Position numbers and translations under genes: made by a program. Below the pieces are notes generated by a model. It ran no database searches. It worked only from the letters and a program-made list of their open reading frames with translations, and was not told the origin of the DNA. DNA of 42,484 nt from the NCBI RefSeq assembly GCF_000235505.1, contig NZ_JH379028.1:418950-461433 (forward strand). Direction: 5' to 3'. The stretch is from Hungatella hathewayi WAL-18680 (GTDB taxonomy: Bacteria > Bacillota > Clostridia > Lachnospirales > Lachnospiraceae). Positions 7,791 through 15,216 of the stretch are shown in pieces (within the stretch, counting starts at the first letter, position 1; every line of letters begins with the position of its first letter).

Positions 7791-9257
7791 ATGAGACAGC
7801 CGAATATCATTTTGTTTATGGCGGACCAGCTGCGGTTTGACGCGCTGGGATGCTACGGCAACAACCAGATACATACGCCAAATATCGACAGACTGGCGCT
7901 AAACGGAAGCATTTTTGACAATCACTTTGTGCAGAATCCGGTCTGCTCCCCGTCCAGATGCACGGTGCTGACGGGGCGTTACCCCAAGAACCACGGGACG
8001 AGAGATAACGGGATTCCGCTGCGGGACGAGGAGATTACCCTGCCGGAGGTGCTGCGGGACAACGGGTATGTGACGGCGGCCATCGGAAAGATGCACATCA
8101 CCACCCAGTTTCTTCCCAAGGAGGACGAGCAGGAGGACTGGCCGGAGGACAACTACGGATTTACTGTCATTCACACCACCTGCGACACGAAGACAGGGGA
8201 ATATCTGGCCTGGCTGAAGGAGAAGAGTCCCGCCGACTACGAGGAAGTGAAGATGCAGGGGGAGCGGAAAATGAAGGAGGACACGGCCTCCGCCGCCGAC
8301 AAGGACGTAAGCGGCCCGCCCCAGGTGTACGAAAGCCACATCAATCCCAAGTTTCACCAGTCCGCCTGGATTGCGGACAGAACCATTGACCTCATAAGGG
8401 AGTCGGAGCCGGGCAAACCGTTTTTCGCCTTCTGCTCCTTTGTGGACCCCCACCATCCCTTTGACCCGCCGGCGCCCTACGATACCATGTACGACCCGGA
8501 AATGCTGGAGAAACCCATCCGGCAGGAGGGGGAGCTGCGGGACAAACCGCCCCATTTTGCAAAGGCCCGGTGCGGCCGTGGGTACAGCAACGAGAAGTAC
8601 GATTACCGGCGGCTGACGGATGAGGACTGGGGGCGGGTGAAGGCGGCCTACTACGGGATGATCAGTCTGGTGGATGAAAACATCGGAAGAATCCTGGACG
8701 CCATCGCCGAGAAGGGGATAGAGGAAGATACGTTAATCATGTTCACCAACGACCACGGGGAGCTGTTGGGAGACCACGGTCTGCTGTTTAAGGGGCCGTT
8801 CCACTACGACAGCATTATCAAGGCTCCCATGATTATGAAGTGGCCGGGGGTGATTCCCAAGGGCTCCCGTTACAGCCAGGTGACGGAGCATGTGGATATC
8901 ATGCCGACGCTTTTAGAGTACGCGGGCGTCCGGCCCCCCTACGGTGTCCAGGGAAGCTCCATGGCTCCGATCCTGAGAGGGGACAAGGGAGCAGGCAAGG
9001 ACTACGCCATGACGGAGTTCAACTGCTATGACTGGGGACTCAGCGTAAAAACCCTGACCGGGAGGGACTATAAACTAACCTATTACGCCGGCCAGGACTA
9101 CGGGGAGTTGTACGACAGAAACCGGGACCCGGAGGAGTTTGTGAATCTGTGGGATGAGGACGATTACAGGGAAGTGAAGGAATTGATGTTAAGAAAACTG
9201 ATGGACCGGATTGTGGAGACGGAGGATACGCTTCCGCTGCGCATCGGAAAATATTGA
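7791..9257 (+). CDS. Cysteine-type sulfatase (arylsulfatase family), cytosolic
   Basis: Hydrolyses a sulfate ester, releasing sulfate; 488 residues. The formylglycine-forming motif is CSPSR with Cys52, followed by LTGR at 60-63. N-terminal metal ligands (MADQ, Asp12) and the later NDHGELLGDHG and KGPFHYD stretches (metal/substrate pocket) are present. There is no signal peptide: the protein starts directly with the first beta strand, so it acts in the cytosol. It lies 10 bp after the ATPase 2 gene in the importer operon, which suggests that the imported compound is its substrate. Cys52 must be matured by an anaerobic radical-SAM enzyme, and no such gene is in the window. Substrate (aryl, choline or sugar sulfate) is not determinable; phosphonate monoester hydrolase activity is a less likely alternative. 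Confidence 0.88.
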   Translation: MRQPNIILFMADQLRFDALGCYGNNQIHTPNIDRLALNGSIFDNHFVQNPVCSPSRCTVLTGRYPKNHGTRDNGIPLRDEEITLPEVLRDNGYVTAAIGKMHITTQFLPKEDEQEDWPEDNYGFTVIHTTCDTKTGEYLAWLKEKSPADYEEVKMQGERKMKEDTASAADKDVSGPPQVYESHINPKFHQSAWIADRTIDLIRESEPGKPFFAFCSFVDPHHPFDPPAPYDTMYDPEMLEKPIRQEGELRDKPPHFAKARCGRGYSNEKYDYRRLTDEDWGRVKAAYYGMISLVDENIGRILDAIAEKGIEEDTLIMFTNDHGELLGDHGLLFKGPFHYDSIIKAPMIMKWPGVIPKGSRYSQVTEHVDIMPTLLEYAGVRPPYGVQGSSMAPILRGDKGAGKDYAMTEFNCYDWGLSVKTLTGRDYKLTYYAGQDYGELYDRNRDPEEFVNLWDEDDYREVKELMLRKLMDRIVETEDTLPLRIGKY

Positions 9258-9284
9258 GTTTGAAGCGGAACAGGGATTGTCTCC

Positions 9285-9336
9285 GGCCTTCCGGCAGCAT
9301 GGGTTTGCAGGAAGGCCAGGGGCTGTTTTGCTTTTT
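9285..9336 (+). terminator. Probable terminator after the first sulfatase
   Basis: A perfect 8-bp stem GGCCTTCC/GGAAGGCC (9285-9292 with 9310-9317) is followed, after a short GC stretch, by two T-runs. The gap before the T-run makes it atypical, so termination may be partial. Confidence 0.5.
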
Positions 9337-9354
9337 CTGAATTTTTGCTATAAT
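9326..9354 (+). promoter_or_regulatory. Probable promoter of the first YesM/YesN pair
   Basis: A consensus -10 TATAAT at 9349-9354 lies about 50 bp before the kinase start. The -35 (TTTTGC at 9326, 17-bp spacer) is weak and overlaps the T-run of the preceding terminator. Confidence 0.5.
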
Positions 9355-9402
9355 ACTATCAGAGCGGCGTGTGTGGGAAGAGAGACGGAATAGAGGGAAA
9401 GC

Positions 9403-11184
9403 ATGAAGAAGAGCAGGAGTTTGTTTGGCGTGGATATCAACAGCATGAAGTTTCGGATGAGGTGTACCCTGCTGGCGGTCAGCATTTTTCTGACGCTGGC
9501 GGTGTCCGTTCTGGGCTACAAGGCGTTTGAAAATACTCTGGTCACGGAAATCGGCAACAACCGGGCGGACGTGTTAAGCCAGATTGGCGACCGGGTCAAG
9601 CAGGTCCGCTACAACGCCTACACCCTGTCAAACCTCTATTATTACGACCACACCCTGCGGACCTATCTGGAGGATATGGAGTCCTTAAACGGCCGGGAGA
9701 AGGCCCGGACCATGGAGGATTTCAACCGGTATATGGACCGGCTGACCACCCAGTACAAGAGCTCCTTCCACGAGAGCAGCCAGACCTTCCACGTGGTGCT
9801 GGCCCTGGAGGACGGGGAGGGGTACAGCTCCAACGGAAGCGGCGGCGATGACTACATGAGCCCCAAGACCAAAATCTGGTACAAGAAAATGCTGTTCGCC
9901 CGCGGTGATATCATCGACATCGCCAACTACAAGGACAAGAAAAATGACGAGTCCTACTACTCCGTGGCCCGGTGCATCGAGTCGGAGGACGGCTCCCCCA
10001 TGGCCTATCTGATGGTCAATATGGAGGAGCAGCAGATTCGCTCCATGTACGAGACGGTGACGGAGGGGAATCAAAACACGATTTATGTGGTAGATGAGGA
10101 GGGCACCATCATTTCCAGCAGCAACCGGAAGCTGAACGGGTTTAATTTCTTTCACATGAAGAACCTGGAAAAGCTGTTTGACGGCGGTTCCTACACCATC
10201 ACCAGGATGCGGGGGGAGGCGATATTGTTTACCCGGTATTCCGTGCCGGACACGGGATTTACCGTGCTGGAGGAGATTCCGCTGGTGACGCTGATGGAGC
10301 CCATCCGTCAGGTGCGGTTTGTGATTATCTGTCTGGCAGTGGTGGCCATCGGGCTGGCGGTGCTCTACGCGGGACATTTTGCGGACACCACCACCAGACC
10401 CATCTCGGAGCTGTGCAGCTTCCTGCTCCAGGTGGAGGAGAACAACCTGGACAAGGAGTGCGTGGTGGAGGGATACACGGAGATAACCATTCTGAGCAGC
10501 CAGTTAAACATGATGCTTGGCAGGATGCGGATGCTGATGGCTGGCATCAAGCAGAAGGAGCAGCAGAAACGGAAGATGGAGCTGGGATTTTTGCAGGCCC
10601 AGATTAACCCTCATTTCATGTACAACACCCTGTTCTCCATCAAGTGTATGGTGGACATGGAGAAGAACGAGGAGGCGTCCCGGATGCTGGTGTCCTTCAT
10701 CCAGCTGCTTCGAAGCACCCTGTCCAACCCGGACGAGTTCGTGACCATCAAACAGGAGTTCCATGTCTTGCAGCAGTACGCGGACATTCAGAAATTCCGC
10801 TACGACGACAGCTTCCAGGTGGCCTTGGAGTGCGACGAGGCGGTGGAGTTAAAGAAGATACCCAAGCTCCTCATCCAGCCCCTTCTGGAAAATGCCATCT
10901 TCCACGGCGTGGAATTCAAAAAGGGGGAGGGCATGATTATCATCACGGCCAGGGAGAAGGACGGGGACGTGGTGGTGACGGTGGAGGACAACGGTATGGG
11001 AATCCAGCCGGAGGTCATCGAGAAGATCAACCGGGGCGAGCAGATCAGCGAGAAGACCCACGTGGGCATTCTCAACGTGAAGGAGCGGATACAGCTTAAT
11101 TTCGGCGAAAATTACGGGATGAAGATTGAGAGCACCCAGTGGATGGGGACCAGAATCATCCTGACATTTCCGGCCATTGACTGA
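9403..11184 (+). CDS. Sensor histidine kinase, YesM/LytS-like
   Basis: Membrane sensor of a two-component system, 593 residues. A transmembrane helix near residues 22-43 and a second near 305-325 flank an extracellular sensory domain of about 260 residues (Cache-like). Then come a HAMP linker, the His_kinase domain with phospho-acceptor His404 in INPHF, and an ATPase domain with N-box Asn497 (ENAIFHG) and G1 box VEDNGMGI. It follows the sulfatase on the same strand and is paired with the AraC-type regulator 12 bp downstream. In clostridia this class often senses extracellular sugars or binding-protein complexes and controls an adjacent importer, so it likely controls the 3499-9257 operon. It has its own probable promoter. 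Ligand unknown. Confidence 0.9.
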   Translation: MKKSRSLFGVDINSMKFRMRCTLLAVSIFLTLAVSVLGYKAFENTLVTEIGNNRADVLSQIGDRVKQVRYNAYTLSNLYYYDHTLRTYLEDMESLNGREKARTMEDFNRYMDRLTTQYKSSFHESSQTFHVVLALEDGEGYSSNGSGGDDYMSPKTKIWYKKMLFARGDIIDIANYKDKKNDESYYSVARCIESEDGSPMAYLMVNMEEQQIRSMYETVTEGNQNTIYVVDEEGTIISSSNRKLNGFNFFHMKNLEKLFDGGSYTITRMRGEAILFTRYSVPDTGFTVLEEIPLVTLMEPIRQVRFVIICLAVVAIGLAVLYAGHFADTTTRPISELCSFLLQVEENNLDKECVVEGYTEITILSSQLNMMLGRMRMLMAGIKQKEQQKRKMELGFLQAQINPHFMYNTLFSIKCMVDMEKNEEASRMLVSFIQLLRSTLSNPDEFVTIKQEFHVLQQYADIQKFRYDDSFQVALECDEAVELKKIPKLLIQPLLENAIFHGVEFKKGEGMIIITAREKDGDVVVTVEDNGMGIQPEVIEKINRGEQISEKTHVGILNVKERIQLNFGENYGMKIESTQWMGTRIILTFPAID

Positions 11185-11196
11185 CAGGAGGAGACT

Positions 11197-12714
11197 ATGC
11201 ATAAAGTATTGGTGGTGGATGACGAGATGCCAATCCGGCAGTGGCTGGAGTTCTGCATCAACCGGATAGAGGGCTATGAGGTGGCGGGGATTGCGGCCAA
11301 CGGTGCGGAGGGATTTTCCCTGTACCGGAAAATGCTGCCGGATATCGTCATCACCGACATCCGCATGCCGGTGATGGACGGCCTGGAGATGATGCAGATG
11401 ATACACAACTTAAATCCTTCCGTCTACACGGTGGTGCTGACCAGCCACGAGGATTTTGAGTATGCCAGAACCTCCATCAAGCTGGGGGCCTCGGAGTACA
11501 TTTTAAAGACGGAGATCACGGAGGAGAGTCTGGGCCAGGTGCTTCGCGCCGCGTCGGAGAGCATCGGGGAGGCGGCCGGCAGCGGTGTGGAGAAGAGCTT
11601 TGAGGAGCTTTCCAACCGGAACCACTACCTGCGCTCCCTGGTGCTGGGGCAGAGCACGGCCCTGGTGTCGGAGGCCATGATGCGGCAGTATGAAATACCG
11701 CTGGAGAAGGGATACTATGTGGCGCTGGACGTGATGACCTGCGGGGAGGAGCCCATCCGTATCGGACTTCCGGAGGACGATATTCTGACTCATGCACTGA
11801 AGATTCCGGTGGATTTAAACCACACGGTGATTCTCGGCAACTTAAACCGGGAGGAGGGCACCGGGGAGAGCCGGCTGATGCAGCGGGTCTACGGCTACTG
11901 CGGGGAGATTATGGAGGCCATCGACTGCCGGATTGGCTACAGCGACATTTACGACAGTCCGGGGAAGCTGGGGCTGGCCATGAGACAGGCCCACGAGCGG
12001 GTGAAGCTGGGATTCTACCACAGCAGGGAGCGGCTCTTTTACACCCAGCCGGTGGGAAAATACCGGACGACCAACGGGGAGAAATACAAAATCCTGTTTG
12101 GGAAAGAGCTGGTGAACCAGAATTACAAGAAGGCCATGGCCATCAAGGAGCAGATGATGGAGGAGGCCAGGCGGGAAGAAATCACGGATATCGATTATCT
12201 GAAGAAAATGTATCTGTTTTTCGCCACCACGCTGTTTCACATCACCAAGGATGACGTGGAGCAGGTGGAGCGGCAGCTGGCGGACATCGGAAAGCAGATG
12301 ATGGCGGCCGAATCCCTGGAGGTTCTCGACAGCATCTTAAGCGGCGTCTTTGAGGAGCACGGCTACGCCAGGGCGCTGAGTGCGGACTATTCCTCCGCCA
12401 TCCGGAGCGCTATCAGCTACATGGAGGAGCGCTACGCCGGCCCGCTGACCTTATCCGACGTGGCCGCCCACGCCGGCTTAAGCTCCGAGTATCTGAGCCG
12501 TCTGTTCAAGGAGGAGACCGGCGTCAAGTTCGTGGTCTATCTAAATAACCTGCGGTTAAAGCACGCCCTGCGCCTTCTGGAGACCACCAATCTAAAGGTG
12601 TACGAGGTGGCGGAGCAGGTGGGATATTCCAACTTAAGTTATTTCTCCACGGTATTTAAAAAGAACTTTGGGCAGAATCCCTTTGACTATAAAAACAACT
12701 GCCGCCAGGGATGA
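11197..12714 (+). CDS. Response regulator with AraC-type DNA-binding domain, YesN-like
   Basis: DNA-binding partner of the preceding kinase, 505 residues. The receiver domain (about 1-120) has the acidic pocket Asp8/Asp9, phospho-acceptor Asp54 in ITDIRMP and the conserved Lys in EYILKTE. A long middle region (about 130-390) has no motif I recognise. The C-terminus (about 405-505) is a double helix-turn-helix AraC domain (GLSSEYLSRLFKEETG and EVAEQVGYSNLSYFSTVFKK). Ribosome binding site AGGAGGAG precedes the ATG. AraC-type regulators bind direct repeats, so the ATGTCAA pair upstream of the importer operon is a candidate target. It is the last gene before the rimP promoter. Confidence 0.9.
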   Translation: MHKVLVVDDEMPIRQWLEFCINRIEGYEVAGIAANGAEGFSLYRKMLPDIVITDIRMPVMDGLEMMQMIHNLNPSVYTVVLTSHEDFEYARTSIKLGASEYILKTEITEESLGQVLRAASESIGEAAGSGVEKSFEELSNRNHYLRSLVLGQSTALVSEAMMRQYEIPLEKGYYVALDVMTCGEEPIRIGLPEDDILTHALKIPVDLNHTVILGNLNREEGTGESRLMQRVYGYCGEIMEAIDCRIGYSDIYDSPGKLGLAMRQAHERVKLGFYHSRERLFYTQPVGKYRTTNGEKYKILFGKELVNQNYKKAMAIKEQMMEEARREEITDIDYLKKMYLFFATTLFHITKDDVEQVERQLADIGKQMMAAESLEVLDSILSGVFEEHGYARALSADYSSAIRSAISYMEERYAGPLTLSDVAAHAGLSSEYLSRLFKEETGVKFVVYLNNLRLKHALRLLETTNLKVYEVAEQVGYSNLSYFSTVFKKNFGQNPFDYKNNCRQG

Positions 12715-12750
12715 ACTGCCAGGTACCTATAATAATAAGTAAAAAACCGC

Positions 12751-12779
12751 TTGCATTTCACATAAACAGGTGGTATACT
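12751..12779 (+). promoter_or_regulatory. Sigma-A promoter of the rimP-nusA-infB operon
   Basis: TTGCAT at 12751-12756 and TATACT at 12774-12779 with a 17-bp spacer. It lies 117 bp before the rimP start, giving a leader of about 110 nt that carries the hairpin at 12812. Confidence 0.8.
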
Positions 12780-12811
12780 ACATAAGATAACATGATAAGA
12801 ATGACTATAAG

Positions 12812-12840
12812 GAGTGGACGAAAGTCCACTCTTTCGTTTT
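12812..12840 (+). terminator. Leader hairpin with U-rich tail upstream of rimP (attenuator candidate)
   Basis: A perfect 8-bp stem GAGTGGAC/GTCCACTC (12812-12819 with 12824-12831) closed by a GAAA tetraloop is followed by TTTCGTTTT. Similar hairpins are common before rimP (ylxS) in Firmicutes. The form is that of an intrinsic terminator placed inside the leader, so it could set expression of the nusA/infB operon, possibly by NusA itself. Confidence 0.65.
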
Positions 12841-12895
12841 GAGTTTGGATAGACTCGGCATTTCATTCAAAAGAATGTGGAGAGGTGGTGTAAGG

Positions 12896-13363
12896 ATGTC
12901 AAAGAGAGAAGAATACGAGGCAAGGACGGAAGAATTTCTGCTGCCATTGATGGAGGAGCACAAGTTCGAGCTGGTGGATGTGGAATATGTGAAGGAAGCG
13001 GGAACCTGGTACCTGCGGGCCTACATTGATAAAGAGGGCGGAATTGCGGTGGACGACTGCGAGGTCATCAGCCGGAAGCTGAGCGAGTGGCTGGATGCGA
13101 AGGATTTTATCACGGACAGCTACATTTTGGAGGTCAGCTCCCCGGGGCTTGGAAGACCGCTTAAGAAAGACAAGGATTTTGAGAGAAGCATCGGCAAAGA
13201 GGTGGATATTAAACTTTACCGCGCGATAGACAAACAGAAAGATTTTACCGGAATTTTAAAATCCTATGATAAGGCACATGTTACCATAGAACAGGAAGAC
13301 AACACGGAGAAGGTATTTACACGTTCTGATATAGCACTCATTCGATTGGCGTTTGATTTCTAG
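12896..13363 (+). CDS. rimP: Ribosome maturation factor RimP
   Basis: Small cytosolic factor needed for 30S subunit maturation; 155 residues, the usual length. The N-terminal alpha/beta domain includes ELVDVEYVKEAGTWYLR and YIDKEGGIAVDDC, and SSPGLGRPL marks the family. An Sm-like C-terminal domain follows (about 90-155). I chose ATG 12896 because AGAGGTGG lies 7 bp upstream; the frame is open further 5' but includes the leader hairpin. First gene of the nusA/infB operon, as in most Firmicutes, and 40 bp before nusA. Confidence 0.95.
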   Translation: MSKREEYEARTEEFLLPLMEEHKFELVDVEYVKEAGTWYLRAYIDKEGGIAVDDCEVISRKLSEWLDAKDFITDSYILEVSSPGLGRPLKKDKDFERSIGKEVDIKLYRAIDKQKDFTGILKSYDKAHVTIEQEDNTEKVFTRSDIALIRLAFDF

Positions 13364-13403
13364 GCGGTTTGCCTGGTAGAAAGGATTATTGGAGGATAAG
13401 AAA

Positions 13404-14594
13404 ATGAACAAAGAACTGTTAGAGGCATTGGAGATTCTGGAGAAGGAAAAGAATATCAGCAAAGCGACGATGCTGGAAGCAATCGAGAATTCCCTGCTCA
13501 CCGCGTGCAAGAATCACTTTGGAAAAGCGGATAATATTAAAGTCAATATTAATGCGGAAACCTGTGATTTCGGCGTGATTGCGGAGAAAGAAGTGGTGGA
13601 GGAGGTGGAGGACCCGCTGATGCAGATCAGCGTTGCCGAGGCGAAGATGATGTCCCCCAACTACGATGTGGGCGATATCGTACAGATTCCCATCGAGTCC
13701 AAATCCTTCGGCCGGATTGCAACTCAGAATGCCAAAAATGTCATCTTACAGAAAATCCGGGAGGAGGAGCGCAAGTCCCTCTACAACGACTGGTACGGCC
13801 AGGAGAAGGATATTGTGACCGGAATCGTTCAGAGATATCTGGGCAAGAACTTGAGCATCAATCTGGGCAAGGTGGACGCCATCTTAAACGAAGCCGAGCA
13901 GGTGAAGGGCGAGGTGTTCCAGCCCACCGAGAGAATCAAATTATACATTCTGGAAGTGAAGGACACCCCGAAGGGACCGAGAATCTCCGTGTCCAGAACC
14001 CATCCGGATTTGGTGAAGCGGCTGTTTGAGTCCGAGGTTGTGGAGGTCCGTGACGGTACCGTGGAGATTAAGGCCATCGCGAGAGAGGCCGGCTCCAGAA
14101 CCAAGATTGCGGTGATGTCCCACGATGCAAACGTGGACCCGGTAGGCGCCTGCGTGGGTATGAACGGGGCCAGAGTCAATTCCATCGTAAACGAGCTTCG
14201 CGGCGAGAAGATTGACATCATCACCTGGGACGACAATCCGGCCTATCTGATTGAGAACGCATTGAGCCCGGCAAAGGTAATCTGCGTGGTGGCGGATGAG
14301 GATGCCAAGGAGGCACAGGTGATTGTGCCGGATTACCAGCTGTCGCTGGCGATTGGCAAGGAAGGCCAGAACGCCAGACTGGCGGCGAGACTGACCGGAT
14401 ACAAGATTGATATCAAGAGTGAGACACAGGCAAGAGAGTCAGGACTTCTGGAGGAGCTGGGTATCCAGTACCAGGAGGAAGGCGTGTACGAGGAATATGA
14501 GGGCGGATATGACGCTGAGTATCAGGAGGACTACCAGGGAGATTATCAGGAAGAGTATCAGGGCGATTACCAGGACGACAATGTGACAGAATAA
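13404..14594 (+). CDS. nusA: Transcription termination/antitermination factor NusA with acidic Tyr/Gln tail
   Basis: RNA-polymerase-associated factor controlling pausing, termination and antitermination; 396 residues. An N-terminal polymerase-binding domain (about 1-130), an S1 domain, and KH1/KH2 RNA-binding domains follow in order; KH segments include VGACVGMNGARVNSIVNEL and LAIGKEGQNARLAARLTGYK. ATG 13404 has GGAGG 8 bp upstream; the in-frame TTG at 13389 overlaps that site. After about residue 350 the protein carries an unusual tail with many Glu/Asp/Tyr/Gln residues, no Lys or Arg, and five tandem four-residue YQ(E/G/D)(D/E) units. Firmicute NusA normally ends soon after KH2, so the tail is an extension. 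It sits second in the operon. Confidence 0.96.
   Translation: MNKELLEALEILEKEKNISKATMLEAIENSLLTACKNHFGKADNIKVNINAETCDFGVIAEKEVVEEVEDPLMQISVAEAKMMSPNYDVGDIVQIPIESKSFGRIATQNAKNVILQKIREEERKSLYNDWYGQEKDIVTGIVQRYLGKNLSINLGKVDAILNEAEQVKGEVFQPTERIKLYILEVKDTPKGPRISVSRTHPDLVKRLFESEVVEVRDGTVEIKAIAREAGSRTKIAVMSHDANVDPVGACVGMNGARVNSIVNELRGEKIDIITWDDNPAYLIENALSPAKVICVVADEDAKEAQVIVPDYQLSLAIGKEGQNARLAARLTGYKIDIKSETQARESGLLEELGIQYQEEGVYEEYEGGYDAEYQEDYQGDYQEEYQGDYQDDNVTE
14520..14579 (+). repeat. 12-bp tandem repeat coding the acidic NusA tail
   Basis: Five imperfect 12-bp units code YQ(E/G/D)(D/E). The tail they form is strongly acidic and aromatic. Silent differences between units suggest the array is not brand new. 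Confidence 0.8.
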
Positions 14595-14621
14595 AGAGAT
14601 AAGAATGGGAAGTGATAGTTA

Positions 14622-14894
14622 GTGAGTATAAAAAAGGTACCACTCAGGCAGTGTATCGGCTGTGGAGAGATGAAAACTAAGAAAGAGATGATTCGGGTTC
14701 TGAAGACACCGGAGGGGGAGATAACCCTGGACGCGACGGGCAGGAAGAATGGCCGCGGCGCCTACGTATGTCCCACCATGGAATGTCTGAAGAAGGCGAT
14801 TAAGAGTAAAGGCCTTGAGCGTTCTTTCAAGATGGCGATTCCGAGGGAAGTGTATGAGGCATTGGAAAAGGAGATGGAACAGCTTGGAGGATAG
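14622..14894 (+). CDS. ylxR: YlxR/RnpM family RNA-binding protein (DUF448)
   Basis: Small basic RNA-binding protein of 90 residues. The family hallmarks RQCIGCGEMK (two Cys) and GRGAYVCP are seen. In Bacillus the homologue has been reported to modulate RNase P activity. It starts with GTG and has a rather weak ribosome binding site (GGGAAGTG), which may keep its level low relative to nusA and infB. Its last 11 bases overlap the next gene. Its place between nusA and the L7Ae-like gene is conserved in Firmicutes. Confidence 0.93.
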   Translation: MSIKKVPLRQCIGCGEMKTKKEMIRVLKTPEGEITLDATGRKNGRGAYVCPTMECLKKAIKSKGLERSFKMAIPREVYEALEKEMEQLGG

Positions 14895-15216
14895 AAGAAA
14901 GGTGTTTAACTTAATCGGTCTGGCGACCAAGGCAGGAAAAGTGGCCAGCGGAGAATTTTCCACAGAGAAGGCAGTAAAAGATGGAACGGCCTGTCTGGTG
15001 ATTGTGTCGGAGGAGGCTTCGGACAATACCAGAAAGATGTTTACCAATATGTGTACTTACTATCAGGTTCCAATCTACTTTTTTGGAAGGAAAGACGAAC
15101 TGGGGCATGCCATGGGAAAAGAATACAGGGCCTCGTTGGCGGTACTGGATTCCGGACTTGGCAAGGCAATCGTGAAACAAATGAATATCAACGGAGGTAG
15201 TAAGTATGAGAGTTAG
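14884..15216 (+). CDS. ylxQ: L7Ae/L30e-like ribosome-associated protein YlxQ
   Basis: Small RNA-binding protein of the L7Ae family (kink-turn binders), about 110 residues. The N-terminal [17 protein letters not shown] is characteristic, and a later [12 protein letters not shown] strand-helix fits the fold. The start is uncertain: TTG 14884 gives the usual length and has AAAAGGAG about 10 bp upstream inside ylxR; in-frame upstream ATG 14854 would add residues that only mirror ylxR. It overlaps both ylxR and infB by 11 bases, so the three genes are translationally coupled. Exact cellular role is not well defined for the family. Confidence 0.85.
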   Translation: MEDRRKVFNLIGLATKAGKVASGEFSTEKAVKDGTACLVIVSEEASDNTRKMFTNMCTYYQVPIYFFGRKDELGHAMGKEYRASLAVLDSGLGKAIVKQMNINGGSKYES

